Below, in pieces: positions 36,201 to 47,829 of a stretch of 64,000 nucleotides of DNA; position 1 is the first letter of the stretch; the number at the start of each line of letters is the position of its first letter. Under the pieces are notes generated by a model. That model was not told the DNA's origin. It ran no database searches and saw nothing but the letters and a program-made list of their open reading frames with translations. The stretch spans positions 10,731,525-10,795,524 of the forward strand of contig JAJEKV010000017.1 of the NCBI GenBank assembly GCA_021234155.1. The letters are read 5' to 3'. Made by a program: the position numbers and the translations under genes. The DNA comes from Isoetes taiwanensis (Eukaryota; Streptophyta; Lycopodiopsida; Isoetales; Isoetaceae).

Positions 36201-37690
36201 ACCCTTTGACCTAGACCTTCTCCGGTAATTCCCGGTGCCTGGGCCGTAGCCGAGATGAATTAGGGATCCTACCGCAAAACCGGAATTTATTTCGCGGTAA
36301 TGCATTAATTCATAATTTACTTAACGTTCCTACATCGCAGCCTACTTCTACTCTGCCACATCGGGAGGAGGAAAGGCTCCAAACTCCGGGCCCGCCGGGC
36401 CTTTGCCCGTGATTCTGGCCGCTTCGTGTCCTTAAGTGCAATGACAGATTCCCGCCCCAAAACGTAAACCCTTCTAGAGCCCGCAACCTACGTGGTTTAC
36501 GCTTCGAGGCCCTCTCCTTGTCGATTCGCCGACCTTGCGCCGCGGTTCTGAAGTGGAGTTGGGGTGTTGATGAGCTGACTCCTAAAATCCTCCGGAGGCT
36601 GCTTGCCCTAAATTTCTCCCCAAGGCCCTGGGACGGACGGGCTTACCTCCTAATCGCTGACCGACCGCCACGGACTTTAACGACATTGCCCCGGGACTGC
36701 CCGTAATAAGACCACCCAACCCAAGAAGCGCCAAAGCAGTTTTCACTTCCATCACACTCGTAGTCAATTGATAATTGACTGACGTATATCTATTTGCCAT
36801 TCCCGAGCATCCCTGCCCGAACGACAAAATGCGTTTCTACAAGGCCGACATCGATCATGGGTTTGACAAGTTCTCCTGACCGATCTGGAATCTTTGACCT
36901 TCCCAAGAGGGGCCCCCTCGAACGGAGGAAATCCAACGGTCGGATAGGGGAACCGGCCCGTGAGGGTGGTCATTAGCGCAGCACGGGAGGCGCCGCTGTG
37001 AAGGGTCAGCCTGGATCCCGCCTCCCCGGGTCCGGACTCTCCTCCCTCTTGTGAGGGATCCCCGCAAGGTCCCTCGGGCCTCTGCTTGATTTGGGAAGGG
37101 TGCCACCGGCGTCTCCGCAACCCGCCGCCCCGACCGCTCTAATGCTAACCCTTTGACCTAGACTTTCTCCGGTAATTCAAAATTGGGCCGCAGCCGGGAG
37201 ATGAATTAGGGATCCAAATTTGGCAAAAAACCGGAATTTATTTTTGTGCAATGCATTAATTGGCACTTACTTAATGTCTTGCCACCGCAAAGCGCCCCTG
37301 ACTTCTACTTCTGCTACAACGGGAGGAGGAAAGGCCCAAACTCGCCCGCCGCCTTCTGTCTGTGATTCTCGGTTAAGCTGCTGCCAGTCCTAAGTGCAAC
37401 AGTATTCAGATTCTCGGCCCCCAAAACGTAAACCTTCTAGGAGCCCCAAGTAACCCACGTGGTTTTTCGCCGAGGCTCCTCTCCTGTCGTGATTCGCCTG
37501 ACCTCGGCCTCTTGAAGTGGAGTTGGGGTGTTGACGTGAGCGCTGGACCCTAAAATCCTCCTGCAGGCTGCTTTACCCTTAAATTTCTCTCCCTTAAGGC
37601 CCTGGGACTGACGGGCGACTCTCCGGAATCACATCTCTGACTCTAATGGACTTTAACGCCGATCAGCGGCCGGGTAAGCTTTGATTTAGT
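30220..37690. repeat. GC-rich tandem array, about 1.08-kb unit
   Basis: Marker sequences recur at nearly constant spacing. CTTCTAGAGCC-type sites lie at about 31124, 32213, 33189, 34306, 35386, 36471 and 37434. CTAATGCTAACCCTTTGACC-type sites lie at about 30260, 31951, 32900, 34008, 35104, 36193 and 37139. TTTGACAAGTTCTCC-type sites lie at about 31664, 32624, 33729, 34828, 35925 and 36861. That makes about six full units. At the left edge the first marker also occurs at 30544 and 30837, about 290 bp apart, so the first units are internally deleted. Copies differ by many small insertions and deletions. Every frame is broken, and I assign no function. Confidence 0.85.
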
Positions 37691-38745
37691 ATGAAAGTAT
37701 GCAAGTGAAGCTCAATGGTGCACAAGTCCGGCTTATTAAAGGAATAGATAAACAAGGATGGAGAGAAATCTAAGGATACATAAACAAGAATAGATAAAAT
37801 ACACAAGTAATGAAACAAATCTAAGTTGCTAATAATACTAACTTAAAAAGGACACGCCGATATAAACCAAAAGTCGCCAAAATGAAAGCATATGGGGCGT
37901 GGCCTCCTAGAATAGGTGCATAGCTTAACCGTTCAAACTGCAATCGATAACAATTAATTGCCGTATGTTTACATTCATATGGACTCATTATGGAGGCAAA
38001 TTTAAATTGAATATCTCAACTCGAATTCAAGGTGGAATGCCGTTGAACCCCGGCCGTGGTCCAAACCCTTAGCAAAGAATCTATGAAGAGGTTGCAACCA
38101 TATATGAAGTTGTATGTGATCATGCACTCTAGAGAATATGGGCAAATCAAAGAAGCTCTTCTTGCGTACTTTGTATTGGATCAGAATGGCATGCCTTTGT
38201 GATTGTATGCGTAAGAGCAACTCCCGGTGGAGCCATATGTTTGCATCACATGTACCATGACTGGCGATTGGCAAGCTTGATTTAGTATGAAAGTATGCAA
38301 GTGAAGCTTCCAATGGTACAAGTCCGCTTATTAAAGTGGATAGATAAACAAGGATGGAGAGAAATCTAAGTGGATAGATAAAGAAGGATAGATAAATACA
38401 TAAGTAATGAAACAAATCTAAGTTAAGTAATAATATTAACTTAAAAAGGACACGCTTCGCTTGGAACCTAAACATCGCTATAAACGCCGCTCAACTAAAA
38501 TTACGTGACGCTGTGATAAAAAAAGACTACATTAATAACTTAATTAAAAAGACACGCTGCTATAAACCAAAAACGCTTCGCCAAATGAAAGCATAGGATG
38601 GCTCTAGAATAGGTATATAGCTTAACCGGGTCTAAATCCGTAATCGACAACAAAATTAATTGCCGTGGGCGGTCAAGCATTCGTATGGACTCATTATGGA
38701 GTGTACGTAGTCGAATATCTCGAACTCAAATTCAAGGTGAGTAGG
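37677..38745. repeat. Direct repeat of about 0.6-kb period inside CACTA
   Basis: The segment GCTTGATTTAGTATGAAAGT at about 37678 recurs at about 38276. Blocks shared in order: ACAAGTCCG, TAGATAAACAAGGATGGAGA, AAGTAATGAAACAAATCTAA, AACTTAAAAAGGACACGC, TATAAACCAAAA, CTAGAATAGGT, TAATTGCCGT and GACTCATTATGGAG. The second copy contains an extra block of about 100 bp (38460-38550) built of ATAAACGCCGCTCAAC-type motifs. Confidence 0.8.
38450..38610. repeat. Second internal island of subterminal-type motifs
   Basis: GGACACGCTTCGC, CTATAAACGCCGCTCAAC and GACACGCTGCTATAAACC alternate here inside the second copy of the direct repeat. They are related to the motifs at the CACTA ends. Confidence 0.5.
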
Positions 38746-39189
38746 ATACAGGTTATATTACAGAAGGGTCTATCTTGTGCCACCACAATATAGATAAAAA
38801 CATAAGTATAAAAACAAATAGATTCAAGTTGGTAACTTAATAAAAAAAAAGACACGCTTCAGATAATATTTCATGCCATTCCCAAGAAATACGGGCTCCA
38901 CCTCTTTCTCCGCCTGCTTTATGCATCGAATATTGCAGCCCGGATCCATCCAGGAAAGTTTCGCTTTTAACTTCATCTAAGTTCGCCGAAGATAAAAATT
39001 TGAGTTTGATTTCTACATTTCTATCACAAAATGTCCGAGGTGTGGAGGCAAACCGGACTTTCAACATCCCCGCTCAAGAGCACTCTTTCCCCGAAGTTAG
39101 GATTAATGATAACGATGCCTCTCCACCTGGGTAACAATCCTTTCTTTGTATAATAATTATAATTATAATAATAACTTATAATTATAACT
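38746..39189. other. CACTA interior, nothing recognised
   Basis: A 76-codon minus-strand frame (38837-39067) shows no recognisable motif. The rest is AT-rich. Confidence 0.4.
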
Positions 39190-39335
39190 TAATAAAAGGG
39201 CATCGCTGCTTAACACAAAGACGCTGCTTATAGACGCCGCTTTAACGACTATGATGTACGCCGTTAACGATTCTCACCATCAGCCGCTCAACGACGCCTC
39301 GTGAACTTTTATCGAAAAATGTGAGCCGCTTTTCC
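39190..39335. repeat. Third internal island of subterminal-type motifs
   Basis: GCTTATAGACGCCGCTTTAA, CGCCGTTAACGATTC and GCCGCTCAACGACGCC recur within 140 bp, 9.4 kb from the right end of the CACTA element. Confidence 0.55.
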
Positions 39336-39744
39336 TTCTAGTTTTTATTCTGCCGCTGGAGGAGCCGCTGTGGCTGCATTTTACGCTGATCATCCTTGCA
39401 GGCGTCCTTTCCAAGCTCAAGCAAGTATCCAAAGTTGTATTTCAATGGATCAATCAACTCTATTTTGAATTAGGCTTGTTGTTTGATAGATTTAGGGCTT
39501 CTGTTTTTTCTTGTTTGTTTTCAATCCATCCTATTTCTATCCTCCTCTTCTTCCATCCTCTTGTTTTTTCTTCAACTGCTGGGCCTTCTTATTAGTATGA
39601 ATCGAATCCTCCTCCTTCTTCCAATCATCTTCCAATCATTGGTTTCTTTTCCTTCTAATCTTCCTACTCCAATCTTCTATTCCATTTCTTCTTCTTCTCT
39701 TCACCACTCTCTCATCTCTATTCAATCTTTCTTTCCTATCTCCC

Positions 39745-39865
39745 TCTTCTTCTTCTTCTTCTTCTTCTCTCTTCTTCTTCTTCTTCTTCTCTCTCTTCTT
39801 CTTCTTCTTCTTCTTCTTCTTCTTCTTCTTCTCTTCTTCTTCTTCTTCTCTCTTCTTCTTCTCTT

Positions 39866-39894
<29 letters not shown>
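39745..39894. repeat. TTC/CTT microsatellite tract
   Basis: There is a 150-bp pyrimidine run of TTC triplets with a few TCTC breaks. The long open frame here (39483-40034, plus; 39722-39919, minus) is an artefact of the triplet repeat. Confidence 0.95.
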
Positions 39895-39897
<3 letters not shown>

Positions 39898-42800
39898 ATG
39901 TTCTTGCCAAGACTACCACAGCTATGCAAACAATTACATTAAAAGAACCTTGTTCAAGGCAAGATCACTTATCATCCCAATATCCACTCCCTCGGGTTTT
40001 AGGCCGTGCCACACGTGCACTCTACAAACCCTAGCCTATATAATTTACTATATTGAAAAATGTCCAAAAATAAAAATCTTGAGTAAAATAATTCATATCA
40101 TCATTTCCATATTAGCATATCCAATTTGTACATTGTACATAACGTTTTTGAATTTGAATGTATAAGATAATCAATCTGACAACTATAAACTTAAATCTTA
40201 CAACTATGAAGTTTTGAATTTGAAAGTATGAAGTGTAAAGTAAACTTTGAATCTTGATGTAGCGTATTCCATTCTCTCTCTTCCGCTAAGCACCAACTCT
40301 AATGTTAGAAATGGAGACAATTAGAGGAGAGAACCCGCACTGCAGCCCAATCAATACACAATTAGCATGATAATGGTAATGTGTAAGGGCCAAAGGTACA
40401 TTGGGTCTCACTTATCACCGATCACCAATTGTATCCTTTTGCCCCGAGGTGACATTAACTAGAAAGAATTCAGAATAGTAGCATATTTAGCATTATAATT
40501 TCAATTATCAATCATTCCCATTAGATCTATAGAACTAATTTCTAGCCCCAAGTCCAAATGGGTCATGCTTTGATAATTGTTCAATATCATGATAATTTTC
40601 AGATGTAAAAATCAGATTTCATACTCTTCTTAATGCTTTAAACAAGATAATACCTAAGCTTATACACTTAAGTTATGCGATTCCATTTTTGCCTTTCAAT
40701 AAACATGTCGCTAACCATGTTATATTTAATTTCATTCCATGTCTTGCAATAATAAAGTTCATCCTTTCATCTATAACATGAAGTCCCCAGAGCAACAACC
40801 ATTTGTGACCTAGATACCGTGGTGCAAAATACTCATTTTACCTTATATACGTTAACTTGCAAGAATCGGGACTCAGACATTTTGCCATCTTTTTGAAATA
40901 ATGGCAAACCATTGGCTTTTTAACCCATAAGCAAATCATCTTGCTAAATTTGAAAGTATTTTCAGAGAATATACATGGTTTACTATGCAGAAGCTACAAC
41001 AACATAAAGCATTTTCCAACCTTAAAGTCGTTGCTCCAGATCAGTGTTGATATTTTGAAATTGCTTGCATATCCATTAAGAATGCAGCCATATCCGTCCT
41101 TTGATACGAACATAATGCAGCTAGTTTGATATTAACGATTGCCTCCATATCATTTGTAGGAGCACCATATCGGGTTTCCATTTGTAGCATCTATGCCACA
41201 ACCTAAAACCATAAGACATTGATCTGTAACTTTCCTAAATCGTAGAGTAAGAGCATAAAAGCATCACAGAATAAAGTCTTATATCAGAATCTATTTGTAT
41301 AAGATCTCTACTATCTCATAACTGTTTCAATATCCAAAAAGCAAATAGGAATCTATTTAAGCATCACTCAAACCTGAATAAGAGTTCATGTTATTGGAAT
41401 CCCTGATATTATGTATCAAAGACAAGCCATCCAAATTTGAAAATTCCATCAACTAACCTAAACTTCACAAAAATATATAGCATCCGGATTTTGCGCCTCC
41501 ATGCCAAGTCAAGCTTCCATCGGGATCGCTTTGTGGAAGGCCATAGGAGCCATCCTGTCTTCTTAGCATCACTGTTTATTATCATGGGCATATGCTTTGT
41601 AACAGCATCCAAGTGCCAAGCACAATAATGTAGCAAGATATGACAGCTGAATCTTGTCTCCAATAAAGCATTTAAGCATTGCCATTATAGCCTCTCTATC
41701 ATATGTATAAAGAACTCAGATTTGATAAAACTCTATTTTTGCAAATAAAAAGCACTTAACTCTTAGCAAATTTTCAGATGCAACTAGCAAATCCGAAATG
41801 GTTTTTTCATATCTTTTAGATCCCATCCAAATTATCTATTTCTTACCATAATAGCTCTCAACACTATGATCTTGAGATCTTTGAGGTAAACGCCAGCTTT
41901 CTATCAAAGAACCGTAGCTTTCCCTTTGTATTTTCCCAAAGAGCATGCATCTAAGAACAGTACCCTGCTCAATCAAGATCTTGCAGTAAGATTGAAGCTC
42001 CAGGCATTTGCCTATAAAATGGGTACCAAATCGTCCAACGGCAAATATTCATGGCCAGAAATCCAAAGATGCTATTTATTTTTCACCAAAACTCCAGCTT
42101 ATAGAAAAATCTACAAATCCTATGTAGAACTGGTATCTTCATGAACTAATGTGAAGCCACCAAACCGTCATTGCAAGTATCCATTATACTCCACCACATG
42201 AAGCATTTCGACAGCCTCTAACATGGCCAACGCCACATTTATGAGAGCACCTTAACCGCATTCTCTCGAGGATCATTGCAAGCATACCAAGGCTACTATA
42301 TGGCATAAATAGAAGATCATGCACATACTCGATTCCTAGTAGCAGTTCCGAGCAGCATCAAATGATCTTCTCAAGATATTATTTTCTGTTCCAATTCCCT
42401 CAGAGTCAATTAACTAAGCCGCTGTGGTTTGTAGCAAACGGAAGTATCAAAAGTTTTTTCACATGCACTTTTCCATACATCTTTTTTGCCGTAAGGCATT
42501 TCCATATGTTTTTTGCATATTAAGAACCAATAAGGACTTTCTATTATAAACAAATTCCCGCCTTTAGACAGGGACACAACTCACCAAATCTCAGAAATAC
42601 CATATACATATAATATCCATGAAAATGCACTTAGCATATTTCCATAGGATAGGATTTTTATAAGATCACACCTAGTTTTTTTCTTTAGACTTTTTATACG
42701 TGTCAAATATTATTATTAGAGCTCCCTTTGCTAGAGTTAATGCATATAAAATATGTCAATATCATATTTTTTGCAAAATCGCTCCATGCTTCACACAAGC

Positions 42801-43164
42801 GCCCTTTTTGGCGCCACAATGATGTTGAGTAGATGGATATCTTCCCCATTGTATATGCACCTTACATTCCTTTTGTACAAAACATATTTTTGCCTCAAGT
42901 GCATTAATAGATTTTTTGCCATAATCAGAGTCGGAGTACACGCCTTCATAACCCTATAAATTCAAAGCCATGACACAACTAATGAATGTAGAAAGACCAC
43001 CTACAATTCTTATCACTCCAAAGACCTTAAAAGGCAAAATCCCCCAAAGGTTTCCATAAGATATGCCATCTCTAATCATATCTAACCTTTGTTGCATCTT
43101 TGAGCATATATTTCGTCAATCTCCTATAAAATTCTTCAATTTTTTGAAGATCTAAAGAGAATAT
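39895..43164. other. AT-rich, gene-free segment between two TTC tracts
   Basis: This is 3.3 kb of AT-rich sequence with only short frames (longest about 84 codons) and no family motif. It lacks the CGCCG motifs seen elsewhere in the element. It may be a later insertion, but I found no terminal repeats. Confidence 0.45.
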
Positions 43165-43256
43165 TCTCTTCTTCTTCTTCTTCTTCTTCTTCTTCTTCTT
43201 CTTCTTCTTCTTCTTCTTCTTCTTCTTCTTCTTCTTCTTCTTCTTCTTCCTCTTCT
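43165..43256. repeat. Second TTC/CTT microsatellite tract
   Basis: There are about 29 TTC triplets in a pure run with one TCC change near the right end. It is followed by a T run. Confidence 0.95.
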
Positions 43257-43272
43257 CTATTTTTTTTCCATG

Positions 43273-43382
43273 GAAGAAGGCTGCTTGAAAGATCTAGGCC
43301 CATTCTTCCTCTATTTTTATTACAAGAAGGACGCTGCTGAAAGATCTAGGCCCCTTCTTTTATGTTCTTCCTTTTTTTATTA
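43273..43382. repeat. Two-copy tandem repeat of about 52 bp
   Basis: AGAAGG-CTGCT-GAAAGATCTAGGCCC is followed by a TTCTTCC-rich tract and TTTTTATTA. It occurs at 43273 and again at 43325 with small differences. Confidence 0.75.
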
Positions 43383-43671
43383 TTTTCACTTTTTACATGT
43401 CAATATATAGTTCTTTTAATTAACAATGTAAATAGTTTTAATGTCAATGATCTTTCAACGTGAATGGTCTTTTGTTTTTTTATTTATTTCTTTATTTATG
43501 TAAGTTTCTAATTCATTGAATGCCTTTTATTTTCGCATGTACACTAATAACAAAATGCCGGGCTCTTTGGAAATCGACAAGAGTTCAAAACATCTCTAGG
43601 TAAGAATTTGAGTTTGGAGTAGGAGAATAAAATTTTAATGTTTTATTTAGGTTAAAAAAAAAACTTGGGGA

Positions 43672-44000
43672 GACTTGACAGGCATGGTCGGCTCCAAATT
43701 TCTTTGAGTGGAGAAGACTAGGTGTTCCTCGGGTCCAAGCTCACCGCTTAATTTTGTAATTTCCATTGATTAATGTATTTAGTTTAGAAAAATAGAGACT
43801 TGGACAGGGCATGGTCGGCCCGCCTCTTGAGTGGAGAAGACTTAGTGTTCCCGGTCCAAGCTCACCGCTTACTCTTTGCAATTTTATTGATTAATGTATT
43901 TAGTTTAGAAAAATTTGGGAGACTTGACAGGGTATTATTCCACCACTTTGAGTGGAGAAGACTAGGTGTTCCGGTCCAAGCTCAATTTACTCTTGTTTAT
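43672..44000. repeat. Three copies of a roughly 124-bp repeat with a hairpin core
   Basis: Units begin GACTTG(G)ACAGG at 43672, 43797 and 43921. Shared core: GAGTGGAGAAGACTAGGTGT, then TCC and GGTCCAAGCTCA. The spacer is TTGATTAATGTATTTAGTTT. In the third copy the core forms CCACTTTGAGTGG. The same core type occurs at 22686-22864. Confidence 0.85.
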
Positions 44001-44465
44001 TTTTTTATTAATATATCAATAAATAGAAATCTTTACTTGATTGGATAAGGGCGTGGTTTTGAAAAAAATTGCATTATTGATTTTCTGCTTCTAGTTAAGA
44101 ACGCCGTTTTTGAAAGATGTTAGGGATGTCAAAGAAACACCGATGTGGAGTGGTTAAGAGCAAGAAAAATTTAAATAGTTGGTTTTTAAAAAAAAAAAAA
44201 AAAATTAAAAGGAAACTAACTCTTAAGAAAAAGTAGGTAAAGATTCATAATGAAGGTTTGAAAATACAAAGCAAGATTAATGAATCTAAATTGGTTTGTA
44301 GGTATGGCCTCGAATCGCGGAAGACACTAATGATAGTGAGGATTAGACGATGGTCATAAATGAGATATGTGCTAACGAAGTCCTGGACGAGATGCAACCG
44401 TCAACGTGGTCGGCTCCATTTTGTCGACATGTGAAAAGGAAGTGCCAATTTGAGTTAGCACAAAA
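44001..44465. other. CACTA interior, short non-coding stretch
   Basis: It contains a 15-base A run near 44190 and no recognised motif. Confidence 0.4.
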
Positions 44466-45490
44466 ATGGCTGTGTCAAGAAGAAATGTTGATTCTCTCCT
44501 TGACACACATGTAAAGCTACCGATTGGAAACCCCATGGATGAACCGGAAGACATGTTTGAAGCTATCTGCACTTTAAAAGTCCCAATGCCGAGGCTCGTG
44601 GTCAAGGAATGGGTAGCTTCATGGAATTCTCAAAGAAGCGACGCTTGATCACAAGAACATCATTGCGATCTCAATGCACGCCGGGCTTGGAGGTACTCAA
44701 AATGCTTTGCATCGTAAAGCTCTTAGTGGAGCAGTGGCCTAGCAAGGCCCACTCTTTCTTGGAGAATCACATGAACACATCAATCTTTGTTGATCCCACA
44801 TGCCCGAGGCCGTGGGATGTGGATACTTTTATTGAGGAGAAACCAACACATCGACGACGTAAACGGGCGATCAACGGAACACACAACACTTCCAAGATGA
44901 TGAGCCATGCTGATGGGTTTTCAAGGGCAAAGATAGGGCAGTAGACGTAGAGATGGCTCAAAGATAAGATACGCCTAAGAGCCCGTGATCCCGCCATTAA
45001 GCATCCATTGGACTTGCATAGCGAAGTTGCTAGCTCTAGTGGGGATAAATTAATAGGGCCACTGGTGATTCTACCTTCACATGAATGGAGAGACACTTTG
45101 CACAATTTGTTTGACTATTTACCTAATAACTTGTCACGTTTTAGAAGATGGTCAAATGCACCAAGCAGAGCCAAGAAGAACTCCGACAAACACATAGGCT
45201 ACCGAACTTATAGGAGCAAAACGCGAAGCTGTAGGGCATCAAGATGTTCCGTGATAAAGCTCTGCCCCAGCGTATGGTGTGTCGCTTGAGATCCACAAAG
45301 GCCAATTTCACCTCACACAAAGCTTAATTGCAAGAGACAAATTACATTTTGACGATGGAAAGCATTCAAAATGTGTGGCGGGCTACGGCGATTGGGACAC
45401 GTACTCCATTTTACTTCAAAGCATTGCCGCCCCTTGTCAAGTGTCTTCCGTGACTTACTTCGATGGACAAGCAAAATATCCACATGGTTA
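44466..45490 (+). pseudogene. Unrecognised CACTA-internal ORF relic
   Basis: Three overlapping plus-strand open stretches follow one another with frame changes: 44466-44648 (MAVSRRNVDSLLDTHVKLPI...), 44609-44944 (basic, hydrophilic) and 45008-45289. A fourth (45279-45491) reads FHLTQSLIARDKLHFDDGKH... Average residue use looks protein-like. The position, between transposase relic and right end and on the transposase strand, is where CACTA elements carry a second protein or captured host sequence. I do not recognise the family. Confidence 0.35.
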
Positions 45491-46329
45491 GGAGGAAACC
45501 GTGGTTTGAGAAATCAGCGATGGATGATCGTATGGGGACACTAAATTCATGATGTCTATGCATTGGGATATATTTATGAGATGCTTCGATTTCTGCGTGT
45601 GCTTATGCGATTTAATGGAGTGGCTAATAATAACAACAATGCCCAATGGATTAATCCAACCCATATGTACCAACGACGCCTTGACAAGTTGAGGAGCAAA
45701 ACAAGAATGATGTGCCTTACTTGAAGACGTGATTCTCATCACACCCAAAAGCTTCCTCGGGTTGTTGAAGCCTTACAAAGTGTTGGAATATCTTCTACCA
45801 TGGCTAGAGACAAAGACGATACACATGAAGTGCATGGATGCCTTGAGATGTCAAAATTGTTGTCAGCTTTCACAACTCAAATAATGAATAAATACAATAT
45901 TGTATATCTTGGCCATGTTTGGGAGTATATTAAATCTTTTAATTGTCTAATAACCAAATATATAAAGACACTTTTAATTATTCAAATCCCAATGTTTTGT
46001 AAATGAACTTCCCATGTTGCTAACATTTGTTGCTTTCCTACTATGTTATTCATCGACCTATATAAATAACTTGCAAGTTTTCAGACATGTCCAAAGAACT
46101 ATGGATGCTGCACCCATGGCATACCTTATTGTCTTCAACTTTACTTCTCAAGGCGGCTTGGTAGCCTTATTGATGTTCTAAACCGGCAAAGGCCTTTTAA
46201 GAGGCTGGTCGCCCGGTTTAGCTCGCCACCACCACCTCCACCATTGTGGATTTGGTATGGATTTTTTCTAGGATAAAAATGTAAGTTAACCATTTTTATT
46301 TTTAACGCTCTAATGTTTTAAATGTAGCG
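45491..46329. other. CACTA interior, unassigned
   Basis: There are short scraps only. 45890-46060 is AT-rich. No motif was recognised. Confidence 0.35.
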
Positions 46330-47645
46330 GTAAATGCGGTTTTCCCCTTCTTTTCCTATGCATAATGTCTGGCCGCCGCGGGTTATGGGCGGATCTTCTT
46401 CTCACCACCACCGTCAAGAGATCTGAAAAGCAAGGACCTCGTGATCCAAAGCAGAAGACGGTTGTGGAACCCGATATCAACGCAGGCTGCATAACCCCTC
46501 AAGATAGGTGGAATGCCTTGCACTGGATGTCGCCTCGGTAAATGGAGGATTGCGCTACCGTTGAACAAAGTAGGCGGAGGTCCGCCCATGACCTCCACCG
46601 CCATAGGCTCATACACTCCCTTCAGATCTTCAATCTTAAATCTGCCCCGAGCACGGTGAGAATGAACCCCACGGCGAGCCGACCGCCGCTTACGCTCTGA
46701 GTGGGACGCAATTCCTCTTCAAGCCTGCTAAAGATCGCGGCACCACCTGCACCTCCACGGCTGCTGCATCTCTTTCAATATGAGTGAGTCTATCTTGAAT
46801 TATTCTTTTTGTTCACTAACACATTCATATGTTAGTCGATGTTGAGTGTAGTAGCAAGAAAGCTGCCGCTACCACGCGATCGCAGATGGCGACAATTTTT
46901 GGAAGATGGCTAATAGTGTCACAAATAGCTTGCCATAACGTCCACAAGGGTGGAATGGAACCCTGGGATTCCATGATGAGGTAAAAGAGAGATCAAGGAG
47001 CTTTTAGAAGCGTAATATCCCGAAACAAGTCGAGAGATCTCATGGAGGGAGGTCGACCAAAGTGTGGTAAACATGTTAAAGCCACTGTATGGGGCTCTTT
47101 TCGCTCTTCATTATAACCTCATTGTACCTTATATTTTATTTATATTTTGCAAGAGGTAATCGAAGAAGCAACAAAGCTCTTGCCAAAGCTACGTGGAGTC
47201 TCGAGAAGGGCGGTACACTTATCTCGTTGACTAATGAGGCATTTCCTCAAGTACATCATCTCTCCTATGAGTCGTGAGCAATTAGATGATGCCATGTGGA
47301 CTAAGTCCTTTGTATTGCATTAGGAAGTGTTTGAAGGCCAACATATTATCAAAGAAAGGGGAAGCTAGGAACAAAGGCAGCTACTGACGCCAGGTATGAC
47401 GGTGAAGGGCGTGGCGCCCATAGTGCCAAGACCTGGTCCGCGGTTATGGCTTTCCTCGGATGCTTATTTGTAAGTATAAATTTGGTTTATAAATGTAGGT
47501 TCTCGAGTTGAATAATTAACATTAGTTTTGGTGCTCATTCTCAATAGGCGCCATTTGGTCGGTCAGCCTCGGCCGCTAAAGATGAACGCCAAAGGGCCTT
47601 CAAACAAGGTACTATGCGCTTATCAGCAGATTTAATCAAGCAAGG
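46330..47645 (+). pseudogene. Possible second CACTA ORF relic, basic segment
   Basis: Frame-changing plus-strand pieces include MSGRRGLWADLL (about 46366), RGNRRSNKALAKATWSLEKG (about 47150), MAFLGCLFVS and APFGRSASAAKDERQRAFKQ (about 47550). A basic RSNKALA-type block about 200 bp before a conserved-looking stretch is loosely like the Transposase_24/plant CACTA ORF1 pattern (NKANRAK...). The similarity is too weak for an assignment. Confidence 0.25.
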
Positions 47646-47829
47646 TGAAAGGGGATAGCGTGTATCATTCATTAGATAATTATTTGTGACTACAATGAAC
47701 CAATTGCCGCGACAATATAATGCGTAAACAAAGACGAAGCCAATGAAGAAGAAGAAGAAGAGAGCAACAACTAAAGACTTAATATATTTTGTAATGTGCA
47801 AATTACATTGTGAAATATACACTGAACTA

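Noticed and set aside
30220-37690. CRISPR array or plant rDNA spacer
   Set aside because: Units are about 1.08 kb with no short repeat/unique spacer pattern. I see no rRNA-like sequence in the units.
38002-38475. A 157-codon minus-strand open frame with hydrophobic runs
   Set aside because: It runs across a direct repeat and AT-rich sequence. The hydrophobicity comes from TTT/ATT-rich codons, and the frame is not kept in the other repeat copy.
39483-40034. A 183-codon open frame rich in Ser, Leu and Phe (and its Lys/Arg/Glu mirror at 39722-39919)
   Set aside because: Both are created by the TTC/CTT microsatellite, which stays open in any frame. There is no other coding signal.
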